This document shows positions 1 through 11,400 of a stretch of 64,000 nt of DNA, piece after piece; position 1 is the first letter of the stretch; every line of letters begins with the position of its first letter. Location: assembly GCF_024679245.1 (NCBI RefSeq), contig NC_090179.1:1089501-1153500 (forward strand). Reading direction: 5' to 3'. The translations under genes were made by a program, and so were the position numbers. This stretch comes from Pseudorasbora parva (Eukaryota; Chordata; Actinopteri; Cypriniformes; Gobionidae). The notes under the pieces are model-generated. The model saw nothing but the letters and a program-made list of their open reading frames with translations. It was not told the DNA's origin and searched no databases.

Positions 1-728
1 ACGCTCATCTGTTCCGGAAAAAAAACTAAGCTTTTCGCGATATGTACATATTTTGGGGTTTGCAAAAATGTTGCCACAGGTCCATGGTAGAATGCTGTCC
101 CGAGAATGAGGTCCCTGTTTCAGAATCCAATCTATAAGAGCCTCTTTCAACCGTTCCAGACACGTCGGCGCTGCCATTTTAGAACCGTCAACACACGTCA
201 ACACTTAAAAACCCAGCGCCATTTAAATTTCAGAAAAATGAGATAACATTTCGCAGGTGATAATGTGTTGGTTTGTGTTTTGTATTAACTCAATATTACA
301 GGTTTTTTTAACTATGTTTACTTTTAATGTCATGTTAGCTAACGCGTTGTTCATGTATTGTGTTAGTTTAGCAATTATGTTTGGATCTACACAAAAACAC
401 GTAACATTTGTTAGTTAATAAGAGGCTTCACGGTTCTTGAATTTCAGACACCTCAGTATTTAAGGACTGGAAATAATGTGAAAAACAAACATTGGTCTTT
501 GAAAGTGCTTAAATTAAAACATTTAAGAGTAGTTAAAGAAGAGAAACCAACATATTTCTGCTGCTCCATTAATGATAAACAAAATCCTATAAAATCATCA
601 GCCTATTGCAAATATAGATAATCATACATGCATGCGTATAACTACGGTTGCAGATGCAAAGGCAACATTTGAATGTTTACAAAGCATATTCACGGCCGTT
701 TAGGCAGAGAAGCAGGATCCAAATGCAG

Positions 729-729
<1 letters not shown>
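1..729. other. Gene-free AT-rich stretch
   Basis: No open frame, RNA gene or repeat end that I recognise. Base composition is AT-rich and unique-looking. It ends at a GT microsatellite. Confidence 0.5.

Positions 730-791
<62 letters not shown>
730..791. repeat. (GT)n microsatellite
   Basis: About 31 uninterrupted GT dinucleotides. The flanks have no coding potential. Confidence 0.97.
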
Positions 792-793
<2 letters not shown>

Positions 794-1229
794 GAAAATG
801 TCTCATGTAGAATTTAGGGTAAGTTAACGTGACATTAGCACATTATAAGTTAAAAATAGCTGCATAAAAACTATAGTTCAAGCTAAATCGCTTCCATTTT
901 AATACAAGTTATATCTCGAAAAACATGCATGAATATCAAAAGATATGTTGAAAGATACACTACAACTTACCAAATTCCATATCACTCATGTAGTCACTCT
1001 ATCAGTGTTTCAACTGTGGAAAGATGTCATTAAGACAGCTTGTAAACAACAGATCACTTAAAGTGCCATTTGAAAGGTTCCTATTTTTTTCTTGAGAGTT
1101 CCCAACAACAGGTTTACATGCATGCAGGGTCGAAAAACACTTTCATTGTCTTATATGCATTTATTTTTTACCTTTATTTGCTCAATGACTCCTAAAGGAT
1201 TTTCTCAATAACTGATTTTTCTAAACCCC
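792..1229. other. Gene-free stretch
   Basis: I see no gene or clear repeat here. It leads into the Tc1-like relic that begins near 1230. Confidence 0.4.
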
Positions 1230-1439
1230 TTGTAAGGGTGGATCGCCAACAGTGATTCAGGCTGCAGGGTTGCCGAAACACTAAAGAAACATCAGCAAGA
1301 TGATAGAAAACTGTACATTTATCATCTTCACCACCCACTGCTTCTTATACCAAAGAGGGAAATAAGTGCAGTGACAATAAAATTGAACTTTTTGGTAAAA
1401 ACTCAACTTGTGTTTGGAGGAGAAAGAATGCTAAGTTGC

Positions 1440-2095
1440 ACCATAGCTACTGTGAAGCATGGGGGTGGAAACATCATGCTTTGGGGCTGTTTTTCTGCAA
1501 AGGGACCAGGATGACTGATCCGTGTAAAGGAAAGAATGAATGAGGCCATGTATCGTGAGATTTTGAGTAAAAACCTCCTTCCATCAGCAAGGGAATTGAA
1601 GATGAAACATGGGTGGGTCTTTCAGCATGACAATGATCCCAAATACACGAAGGAGTGGCTTTGTAAGAAGCATTTCAGTCTCCAGATCTCAACCCCATAG
1701 AAAATATTTGGAGGGAGTTGAAAATCCTTGTTGCCCAGCGAAGCCCCAAAACATCACTGCTCTAGAGCGGAGCTTCCCAAACCTGTCCTGGGGACCCCCC
1801 GCCAGTGCACATTCTGCATGTCTCCCTCATCTAACACACCTGATTCAACTTATTAGCTGGTTAGTAGAGACGGCAAGACTTGAATTAGGTGTGTCTAATG
1901 AGGGAAACATACAAAATGTGCAGTGGTGAGGGGTCCCCAGGACAGGTTTGGGAACCACTGCTCTAGAGGAGATCTGCATGGAGGAATGGGCCAAACTACC
2001 AGCAACAGTGTGTAATTTTTACACACTTGTGGCGACTTACAGAAAACATTTGACCTCTGTCATTGCCAACAAAGGGTATATAAGAAAGTATTGAG
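1440..2095 (+). pseudogene. Tc1-like transposase, degraded
   Basis: Remnant of a DDE transposase that would cut and paste the element at TA sites. The visible blocks cover the middle and C-terminal catalytic regions: the HDND stretch around 1625 is the usual second catalytic aspartate area. A region matching the usual [10 protein letters not shown] segment follows near 1680-1715, shifted in frame and with a stop. The reading frame changes several times, and the C-terminal part is separated from the rest by a 193-bp MITE with flanking duplications. Non-functional; identity as Tc1 family is clear from the blocks. Confidence 0.85.
1768..1960. mobile_element. hAT-type MITE nested in Tc1 relic
   Basis: A 193-bp palindromic element with about 30-bp imperfect terminal inverted repeats. 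The right end reads cagtggttcccaaacctg on the reverse strand, and the left end matches except for a few bases. It is flanked by perfect 8-bp direct repeats CTCTAGAG (1760-1767 and 1961-1968), the duplication length made by hAT transposases. Removing the element and one repeat restores continuity of the Tc1 transposase C-terminal region. Confidence 0.88.
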
Positions 2096-2207
2096 ATGAA
2101 CTTTTGTTATTGACCAAATACTTATTTTCCACCATAATTTGCAAATAAATTCTTTAACAATCAGACAATGTGATTTTACAATTAATACAAGGGCTTTACA
2201 AATAAAA

Positions 2208-2209
2208 TA

Positions 2210-2246
<37 letters not shown>
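2208..2246. repeat. (ATT)n microsatellite
   Basis: About 12 ATT units within the 3' terminal region of the Tc1-like relic. Confidence 0.9.
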
Positions 2247-2469
2247 TTCTGGATTTTTTTTCATTCTGTCTCTCATAGTTGAAGTGTACCTGTGATGAGC
2301 ATTACAGGCCTTTCTCATCTTTTAAGTGGGAGAACTTGCACAACTGGTGGTTCACTAAATACTTTTTTGCCTTACTGTATGAATGATTGAATACATTTGT
2401 CTTGAAGACAAGTGCTTATGAGAAAATACCTTATATGTACAATTGAGTTGTATAAAAACATTGGGGGTT

Positions 2470-2700
2470 TTGTTTGTTAGCAGCAGATCCTTTAAGTCCT
2501 GTACATTGTGAGATGGAGCCTCCATAGATCAGACTTGTTTGGTCAGCTCATCCTACAGATGCTCGATTGGATTGAGATCTGGGGAATTTGGAGGCCAAGT
2601 CAAACACCTCCAACTCGTTGTGCTCCTTAAACCATTCCTGAAGCATTTGTGCTTTGTGGCAGGAGCATTATTCTGCTGGAAATCTGTGCATGGTCTGCAA
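2470..2700 (-). pseudogene. Tc1/mariner transposase C-terminal relic
   Basis: On the minus strand the sequence translates to a [15 protein letters not shown] block, with a stop directly after it, followed by DELTKQV. This is the conserved segment around the last catalytic acid of Tc1-like transposases. Only this portion survives, and no inverted repeats are visible. It is a different subfamily and orientation from the relic just upstream. Confidence 0.75.
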
Positions 2701-2789
2701 CAATTACATTTTATTTATACCTTGCTTTCCTCTACTGTGTGTGGTTCAGTTTGATATACAAGTAAACTGCATTAGTTACAGCTGGAGAA

Positions 2790-4649
2790 TTGATGCAGTA
2801 TATTCACAGTAAAACCATGCCTACACTTCTTATGGCCCTCAAATCTGCATTACTCTTCCATTGTCATAGACAGATTAGCTTTTCTCCTCTTATTTTTCTC
2901 TTTCTAACTATGTTTCAGTAGATCCTTTATTAGACATGAAGCCATCTGTCATTCCTTGACAATAGCATTGTGTAAATTATTAGAGTCATCTTTTCATATA
3001 CACTCTTTCGCTCTCATCCTGCTTTTCTTAAGTATCACTGATCTTGAGGGAATTTGCCGCGGGTAACGTTCTGACACGAACAGCGACAGAGGAAAGATAA
3101 TAAATGCAGTTATTACTTTTCATCTCTCTGCTCATTTTTCCCTGGAGGGAGGTCACAGGGAATCCACACGCTTTAAATGAGATGGTTTTCATGAGCTTTC
3201 ACATTCCTCTGATACTCATGCCTAGGCTGTGTCACACAAATTAGCACACTTGTATTTTTGCTCGTCCTCGCTTATTACTCTGAACCTCTTTCTCTAACAG
3301 AAGATAATTTATGTTATATCATTTCATGCTGTCTTTACTCTAGAAAATCACACTGACCTTGACTAGAATCCATGTTCCGATGATCCCCTTTCATATGAGC
3401 ACTGTAATTCAAAGCAAAGAGAAACCAACACGTTTCCCAAATGCTTTTGGCTGCGAATCAACCAAAACCCGAAGTTTTTCCATCCTTCACAGAATAGGCA
3501 ATTCACTAAATACATTCAAGAAAAAACACTTAAAGTTTCATCTAAAACTGTTATCTATATAAACTTCTTGCTATACAATGATATGTGTGCTATATGTGCA
3601 CACCTTGACTTATGAAGGACATGCTTACTGTTTGACTCATATTCTCAGGCCTTTTATGCAATTATGCAAAATTACCTGTAAACTGGTAGCCTCTAGAGAT
3701 CCATAGCTGTTCCTCTTGAAGGGCACCTTGATTGACTGGCGGTGGCACCAGGGGAATGATGGGGTTTGTGGGTACTCTGTGCTGTTGCATAGGAGATGAG
3801 ATCCAAACGCACGGTTGCACGCACGTGTGTGTGTGTGTTGGTTCCGCACTGCACGGGTCTTTCACTTGTGATGTATTTCATGATGGTGTGACCGAATTAT
3901 CAAACACCAACCTGTCATTCACCATTTTAACCTTAGCTTTTCTGTAGGTTAGTACCTTTATATTCACACTTAAATTAAATGGCATAAAACTGTATAACAT
4001 AGTATGAGCTGTCATTATTTGAATTTTTGGATGGGAATATTTTCCTGGGAAGGGCCCGACACTAGTCAGCAGTAGGGTAAAACTATTTTTATTTTCCTTT
4101 ACACACTGCACACAGCAACAACTTTTAATAAAGCGACCAAACTGCCTGCCAACTGACAGACGAGCTGACAATGGCTTTCTTATTTAGGTTTAAATAAAAG
4201 GTAATGTGGTGGATAAACATTCGTAAAACGTTTTCTCATAATATGTTAAAGCCGCGATCGAAATACAGAACATCACACAAATATATAAAAGAACATTTTG
4301 ATAAATAAACCTAAAAAAATTACCAGCCTAGAGATAAAAAGAACACTTTGAGTGCGTTTACGTGCACGTTCTTAAGCCGATTGTGCCTAAAGGGGGTTGC
4401 AAAAGGGGGTTATTTTTGTTATTACAAAAATAGTTCTTAAAGCTGTTATGCTATGGCAACACTTTTTTTTGCAACTTATTTCAATATCGTGATAATATCG
4501 TACATCGTTATAAAACTTCAGCACTTAATCGCAACATGAAAAATGTATATCGGCACATGCCTACACCCGCCAAGATTCGACTGTGAGATCGGTGGTCGAA
4601 TCCGGCTCCGCATATCGATGCATCGAATCTTCGACTATTCGGGGGTCAC
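2790..4649. other. Gene-free stretch
   Basis: No convincing gene. Short open frames at 3359-3562, 3637-3881 and 3878-4171 have no recognisable motif. A short GT run sits near 3824-3838. Around 4550-4660 is a degenerate direct/inverted motif (tcgaatc, gggggtcacccc) that resembles a hAT-type element end, but I cannot delimit it. Otherwise unique-looking. Confidence 0.45.
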
Positions 4650-5195
4650 CCCTATAGATAAGTATGATTTAAATCATGCCAATGCAATTCCACTAATGCC
4701 AACATAATTTTTGAGTCTATTAAAAAGAATGTTGTGGTTGATATTATCGAATGCAGCGCTAAGATCGAGTAACACTAATAGAGAGATACAACTACGATCA
4801 GATGATAAGAGTAAATCATTTGTAGCTCTGAGGAGAGCAGTCTCAGTGCTATGATACAGTCTGAATCCTGACTGGAAATCCTTAGCAATACCAATTCTTT
4901 CAAAAAGAAAAAAAGAAAAAAAAGAAGCATAGTTGTGAAGACACTGCCTTTTCTAGTATTTTTGACAAAAAGGGTAGATTTGAGATTGGCCTGTAATTGA
5001 CTAATTATGTAGGATCAAGTCGTGTTTTTTTAATAAGTGGATTAATAATAGCCAACGTAAAAAATTCTGTTCATGTCCTAGTAACAAGGATGAATTAATG
5101 ATATTAAGAAGAGGTTCTATGACCTCTGGAAGCTTCTCTTTCAATAGCTTAGTCGGTATAGGGTCAAGCATACAGTGTGTGTTGTTGATTTTTAT
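4650..5195 (-). pseudogene. LINE (L2/CR1-like) reverse transcriptase relic
   Basis: Minus-strand translation gives classic non-LTR reverse transcriptase blocks in order: INYRPISNLPFLSKILEKAV, then DFQSGFRLYHSTETALL, then DLSAAFDNINHNIL, which carries the first catalytic aspartate. The order and wording match the L2/CR1/Maui type common in fish. A frame change occurs in the A-rich tract near 4905-4925 and stops interrupt the frame. The YADD block, endonuclease and 3' end are missing, so this is an isolated internal piece, not a 5'-truncated copy. Confidence 0.85.
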
Positions 5196-6541
5196 GATTA
5201 AATGAGTTTAGACAATTATTCTTCTCCTATAGCAGTTAATGAGTGTAATTAGTAAGTAGTGTAACTCGTCTGAAGAGGGAAACTCCTACAAATGCATATG
5301 CAATGAGGTCAGCCGCAAAAATAACCCTGTCCACAGCTCTTCAGCACTCATTTATCACTGCGTATCTTTAGTGAATCCTGACAGTAAATTTACAATGCCA
5401 AAACAGGGTTTGCGCTGACGCAAGCTTTTAGTAAATCTGGCCCTATGTCTGAAGGCCTTTTCACACCAAACATGATGCAGAGACAAAAAAAAAAAAACTA
5501 AAAGAAACACTTTCTGTTCATAGCAAAATAAATATCCAACGATTAAAATAGTCATTGTTATATTTGGCTAAAATGCATTCTTATCTTTGGAGAAACAATG
5601 TAAAACTAAATGTCAAATAAAAATAAAACCGTCACCAAAGAAATAAAGATTATCTGCATGTGAATGTCTACTGCATTTACCTCCTTAGGAACTGAACTGT
5701 TGTAAGGCGACAAGCTAAAAACGAACTTCTGTCGAGTTAGGTATTTGAAGTGATTTATTAAAAACAACAGCCGTCCATTGGAAATTTCACAAGTCCATTT
5801 ATTGTTTACACATTGTCTGTGATAAAGGCAAATGAATCATCATTAACACTTACTTCAGCTCTCCAGATCAAATCTGACCGACATTTCCAAATATCCAATT
5901 GGATATTGACATATCCAACTGCTTATGTTCTCAACTATAATTATGTTCTCAATTTGTGGACAGTTGTGGCCTTATACCATTGACAGATTAATGAGATGCT
6001 ATGTGATTTTCCACCTGAATTCTTCACACACTGCCCCTCCTCGTAACTCTTGATTCACTAAAGGATGTCAGGTAGAACACAGTAAGCTCAAGGGAGAGAT
6101 GCTTGTACGAGGTGTGCAGATAAACCTCACTCCTCAAGAGGCGCATTAGCGACTGACGCTAAGGGCTGTGGTCTTTAGTATCCGTCTTAGTATCTACTTC
6201 CCATACTGGTTTATGCTGGTTCGTATCCTGCTCAAAGCAATGCAAGTAGGACCAGTTACACCTCTCTATAAAAAAGTTATTGGCTGGTACTTAAAAAAAG
6301 TTATAAAAAAAAAAACCTCTGCTGCCTAAATGATCGGTTTATTCACACATCTGTATTGCTTTTGCACCCAGTTCACTAAGGTAATTATGCATATAAGATC
6401 TTTGTGTAAAATGCCCCAAAAAATGACTCTGCAGCAATACAGTAACTGTGGATTGAGATTGCTTCATTTCTAAATTAATCTGCACCTTTGAACAAATCAT
6501 TAAAGTGAACAATTCAAGACTTTAAAGGTGGGATAAGTGTT
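5196..6541. other. Gene-free stretch, possible MITE piece
   Basis: No gene. Around 5350-5446 the sequence ends in a 'tttagtaaatctggccct' motif of the kind found at fish MITE termini, but I could not find the partner end. The remainder (5450-6541) shows nothing recognisable. Confidence 0.4.
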
Positions 6542-6866
6542 TGTAACAATTCGTAGATGGGAAGGAAGGAGGCGGGAACCGGCGAACGTTTCAACAAACT
6601 TTATTCCAAATAAATAAACAAAACGAAAGTAAAACCGCGGGCAGCCCCTCACGGACGACTGCCCACTAACACAATCACACGTAAAACAAAACTAAACATA
6701 AACTCCAGGCCTGGTCCTCTCTCGTCTTCCGCAGCCCTTGCTCCTCATTTTATGCTCCCGTCACATGGCCGCGAGACGAGACCGGTGTGCCATGCAGCTG
6801 GCACTCATCAACACTCATCACCGGCCCGCTCTCGCGGTCCCTCGCCACGCTGCTTGTCACACCACA
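6542..6866 (-). mobile_element. Solo LTR of a gypsy-type element
   Basis: A 325-bp block, TG...CA on both strands, flanked by 5-bp direct repeats GTGTT (6537-6541 and 6867-6871). A diverged relative occurs at 18989-19312 next to a purine-rich tract and internal sequence, which sets the orientation as minus. A polyadenylation signal (tttatt on the + strand near 6600) sits near the 3' end in that orientation. No internal region remains, so it is most simply a solo LTR left by LTR-LTR recombination. Confidence 0.85.
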
Positions 6867-6994
6867 GTGTTATTTCAAAAAACGTTTTACAAAACGGACT
6901 CTGGCCGAGTCAAATAACAAACGTGTAGCCAATCAGCAGTAAGGGGCGTGTCTACTAATGATGGTGAGAAGCAGAGGTGAGCTTCTGGTGAGAA

Positions 6995-8019
6995 GCCATG
7001 TCGGTTGAGGCGCCCGTTATACAAGCTGGATCGTCAGCTTCTCCTGTGGTCCCAAGGGAAACTGAGTTCTATCAGAGCAGTTTAAATTCCAGGGTATTTA
7101 AATGTGGAAGCAGACAGCCTGTCGAGACAGGGGCCGAGGCCCGGGGAATGGAGACTCCTCACCGAGGTGGTGGAGCTCCTGTGGGAGAACATCGGCAGGG
7201 CAGAAGTAGATCTGTTCGCGCCATCAGAGACGCCTAACATCTCCCTAACATCTCCAGCTCCTTTCGGACTGAATGCCATGGTGCAAGAGTGGCCGAGGCT
7301 GCCTCGTTACACATTTCTCGCGATTGCTCTGCTTCCGGGAGTTCTAGAGAGAGTGCAGCGGGATGGGGCCCGTTTATTACTAGTAGCCCCATTCTGGCTG
7401 GGCTGAGTGTGGTTCTCGGACTTAGTGTCTCTTCTGGACGGCTCTCCCTTGGAGATTCCGATCAGGAGGGACCTACTCTCTCAAGCAAAGGGGACAATTC
7501 TGCACCCTTGCCCAGAGCTGTGGAAACTGTGGGCTTGGCCTCTGAGGGGGCCCAGCTCATGAGTCCAGGTCTCTCAACTGAGGTTGTGGAGACCATTGTA
7601 CAGTCTAGAGCTTCCTCCATGAGGAAATTGTATGCTTTGAAGTGGAAACTCTTCACTTCTTGGTGTGGGGATCACTAGTGGGACCCAGTTAACTGCCCAG
7701 TGGGTGCAGTGCTGGACTTCCTGCAGGAAAGATTCTCTACAGGGTTAGCTCCCTCCACACTGAAGGTATTTATGGCGGCCTTAGAAGCTTACCACATGCC
7801 TTTCATTGGGGCGACATCCGCGTATTACTCATTTCCTTCGTGGTACTTTAAAACTTAGGCCTCCGGTTCGCACCAGGGTGCCGGCATGGGACTTGGCCAT
7901 TGTTTTACAGGGCCTTTCTTTGGCACCATTTGAGCCAATTGAAGAAGTCCCTGAGAAGTTTCTCACTCTTAAGGCTATATTTTTTGCTTGTTATATCGTC
8001 TCTCAAGAGAATTGGAGAC
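6995..8019 (+). pseudogene. DIRS element copy 1, left fragment (RNase H end to recombinase)
   Basis: Homologous along its length to 30045-31085 of the DIRS element further right: RNase H tail, DAM-like region and the N-terminal half of the tyrosine recombinase (for example SGLSTEVVETI near 7573 and RKLYALKWKLFTSWC near 7622). The recombinase frame meets a stop at about 7676, and other frameshifts are present. The gag, RT and left terminal repeat are missing. A Gmr1-like gypsy element begins at 8020 and splits it from 12109-12780. Older and more diverged than the 26.7-40 kb copy. Confidence 0.85.
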
Positions 8020-8397
8020 TGTGGCAAGGGGGGCGTGGTTCAGCGAGGTCTGCAGCGGGAGAGAGGGCCGCGGGACGAGCGGTAAGTGAGTGGGTTGGAC
8101 GCAGATTAATAACACCTGTCTCTTGTTCCAGTAATGAGCGCGGAGACGGGATAAAACACCAGCGGAACCAGAGACCAGAGAGAGAGAGAGTTAGGACGGT
8201 TGATGCCAAACCCCCACAGAGACTGAGTTACCGGAAGCCGGAAGTGCCGACCCGGAAGTGATCGCTATTGTTTTGAGTTTGCACGAATCTCCACACTACG
8301 GAGTGTGCCTTGAATATTGAGAGAAAATAAAAGAGCATCAACCGTCTAGCCGACCCCCGTGTCCTCTTCCTTCCTCACATTCACGAACTTTGCTACA
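8020..8397 (+). repeat. 5' LTR of Gmr1-like element
   Basis: 378 bp beginning TGTGGC and ending GCTACA, followed by one base and the primer-binding site. It has AATAAA at 8326-8331, about 70 bp before the LTR end, placed as a polyadenylation signal. No second copy exists in the window, so the start is set by the break in DIRS homology at 8019/8020. Confidence 0.8.
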
Positions 8398-8398
8398 C

Positions 8399-8416
8399 TG
8401 GTGCCGAAACCCGGGA
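8399..8416 (+). other. tRNA primer-binding site
   Basis: TGGTGCCGAAACCCGGGA starts one base after the LTR terminal CA. It begins TGG, as expected for pairing with the CCA end of a tRNA. I do not assign the tRNA species. Confidence 0.75.
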
Positions 8417-8440
8417 AGGAAGTAGAACAGTGCCGCCGCC

Positions 8441-11400
8441 ATGACAACGCCCTCCGCCTCGCCATTTGCGGATGTCATCAACTCCCTCGCGGTCCTCCAC
8501 CAAGAACACCACCAGGCGTTGCTGGACCTTCGGACCGAACAGGAGCGCCGCTTCGAGGTGATCGTCCAAGGCCAGCAAGAGGACCGCGAGCGGTTCCGGA
8601 GCTGGATGGACCGGGAGGTTCGCGCCGAGGCCGCCGCACGGGCCAGCGCACCGGTTCACGTGCCCCTCCAGAAGATGGGGCCGGAAGACGACCCGGAGGC
8701 CTTCGTGGATCTATTCCAGAAGGCCGCGGAGGCCTGCGGGTGGCCCCGGGCACAGTGGCCGGTGCGCCTCATCCCCCTACTATCTGGAGAAGCCCAGGCG
8801 GCCGCGCAACAACTACCGGTCGCGAACCTCCTGGACTACGATGATCTGAAGAAGGCCATCCTTCAGCGGGTCGGCCGGACCCCGGAACAACACCGTCAGC
8901 GTTTCCGGTCCCTGGAGTGGGGTGAGTCCGGTCGACCCTTCGCGTTGGCCCAACAGCTCCGGGACGAGTGCCGCAGATGGCTTCTGGCTGGCGGCAGCGA
9001 CGTGGACCATGTTGTCGATCTGGTGGTGCTGGAGCAGTTTATCACTCGGCTCCCCAGGAAGACCGCTGAGTGGGTCCAGTGCCACCGGCCCACGTCGCTG
9101 GAGACGGCCATCAACTTGGCGGAGGACCACCTGGTGGCGTGCCCGGGGGTCGGCGAACCCCCATTAACTTCTCCCTCTCTCTCTCCCCCCTCTCTCTCTC
9201 TCTCTCGCCCTGTCCCTCTCCCCAGGTCCCGCCCTCCAGGCCCTCCTCGCGTCCCCCCCAGAGGCCGGGGTGGGATGGGCCTTGGACCGTCTGGGAGTTT
9301 GCGGGCCCCGCCCAGGGGGGCGGGGCCGCTGGGGGCTGGTAGTGACAATGGCTCTGGTTCCGCCCCCTTTCCGCGCTCATCCTCCAACCCACTCCCCGCC
9401 GCCGGGGCGGCGGGTAGGCCTGGGCTGGCCTGCTGGCGGTGCGGCGATCCGGATCATTTTGTGGACCGATGTCCGATGATGGACATCGGAACAATGATCC
9501 GGATCCCGAACGTCCAGCGGACCACCCCCGATCAGGCAGGAGAGTACCAAATTCCTGTGAGTATCAAGGGGGGTACATATCAGGCCTTGGTGGATTCAGG
9601 ATGTAACCAAACCTCGATCCATCAAAGCCTGATGCAGCCTGGGGCATTGGATACAAGCCGCGTGGTTAAGGTGCGGTGTGTGCACGGGGATGTGGTGGAA
9701 TACCCGGTTGTCCCGGTCACGATACAATTTCGGGGAAAAAAGCATAGTGTAGAGGTGGCGGTTAGTCCACACCTCCGGCATCCGCTAATTCTGGGGACAA
9801 ATTGGCCCGCCTTTTCGGCGTTATTGGGGTCGTTATGCGCGGATGCCGCTTGGGAGAAGAAGGCGAGGAGGGGGGCGGCGCGAGTGCAGCTTGGGGAGAC
9901 TGAGACGGGACCCTTGGGGACAGCTTCAGCGGAACCGAGCGGGATCGAGAGACTGATTCTCTCGGACCGCGATGACTTTCCGCTGGAGCAGTCACAAGAT
10001 GAGACCCTCAAAAATGCCTTCCAACAGGTCCGATCGATTGACGGTCAGTCTCTCCAACCTGCCTTGCCTGTCTCGTATCCATATTTTGCCATAATCAAGG
10101 ATCGGTTGTATCGAGTGACCCAAGACGCTCAGACAAAGGTAGATACAACCCAGCTGTTAGTACCAAAGAGCCGCCGGGAAATGCTTTTCCAGGCGGCTCA
10201 TTCTAACCCAATGGCGGGCCACCTGGGACAGGCGGCCACGCTGAATCGTTTAATGACCCGATTTTTTGGGCCAGGCATTCATGACAATGTGCGCAGGTGG
10301 TGCACGTCTTGTCCGGAATGTCAGTTGGTGAATCCACTGGCCGCCCCAAAAGCGCCATTGCGCCCCCTTCCATTAATGCAGGTCCCCTTCGAGAGAATTG
10401 CGATGGACCTCATTGGGCCATTAGAGCGATCCGCACGCGGACATCGTTTTGCGCTAGTTATCGTGGACTACGCAACACGATATCCGGAAGCAGTGGCTCT
10501 CCGCAACATCTCTGCGAAGAGTGTTGCGGACGCACTGTTTCGTTTGATCTCCCGGGTGGGGATTCCGAAGGAAATCCTCACTGATCAAGGCACGGCGTTT
10601 ATGTCACGCACGTTAAGCGAATTGTACGGATTATTGGGCATTAAATCCATTCGAACCAGCGTCTATCACCCACAAACAGACGGCTTGGTCGAACGATTTA
10701 ATCGCACTCTTAAATCCATGATCCGTAAATTCGTACAGGAAGACGCCAAAAATTGGGATCGGTGGTTAGAACCCCTCTTATTTGCTGTGCGAGAGGTCCC
10801 GCAAGCCTCCACGGGGTTTTCCCCCTTCGAGCTTCTCTACGGTCGGCAGCCACGGGGGGTGCTGGACGTCCTACGAGAAACTTGGGAGGAGGGGCCTTCG
10901 TTGGCCAAAAACGAAATTCAGTACGTCATGGACTTGCGAACAAAACTCCACACCTTGGGGCGGCTATCTAGGGAGAATTTGTTGCAAGCCCAGGACCGCC
11001 AGAGCCGGTCATATAACAGGGGTACTAAACTACGCAAATTCACACCGGGAGAGAAAGTGCTCGTTCTACTCCCGACGTCGAGCTCAAAATTAATGTCAAA
11101 GTGGCAGGGGCCGTTTGAGGTCGCACGACAGATAGGAGAGCTCGATTATGAAGTGATACGATCCGATAGGAACGGGGCACGCCAAATATACCACCTCAAC
11201 CTGCTAAAAAAATGGAATGAGGTGGAATCAGTGTTGTTGGCAACGGTGATCGGGGGAGAGGATGATCTCGGGCCAGAGGCGAGCATTAAAGCGCAATCAG
11301 TCGCGCTGGCCCCTGGGGGAGATCACCTCTCACCGTTACAACTCACTGATTTATCGAAATTGCAGGCGGAGTTCGCTGACGTGTTCTCGCCCCTACCGGG

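Larger units (their letters stand above)
1230..2385 (+). mobile_element. Tc1-like DNA transposon relic
   Basis: A Tc1/mariner-superfamily element lies on the + strand. Conceptual translation gives typical fish Tc1 transposase blocks in order: a [16 protein letters not shown] block near 1460-1510, [21 protein letters not shown] near 1578-1635, and a C-terminal [14 protein letters not shown] block after 1968. Stops and frame changes separate the blocks, so no transposase can be made. The 3' part, to about 2385, has the long AT-rich terminal region usual for this fish family, including the phrase for 'accaaatacttattttccac' near 2112. The 5' inverted repeat is not visible. A small MITE (1768-1960) and an ATT microsatellite lie inside it. 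Confidence 0.85.

Noticed and set aside
3637..4171. Cluster of small minus-strand frames as a possible gene
   Set aside because: Overlapping frames without motif or codon signal, and part of the overlap is a short GT/CA repeat.
8393..9494. Long minus-strand and alternate frames over the gypsy gag
   Set aside because: GC-rich shadow frames of the gag coding strand, with no domains of their own.
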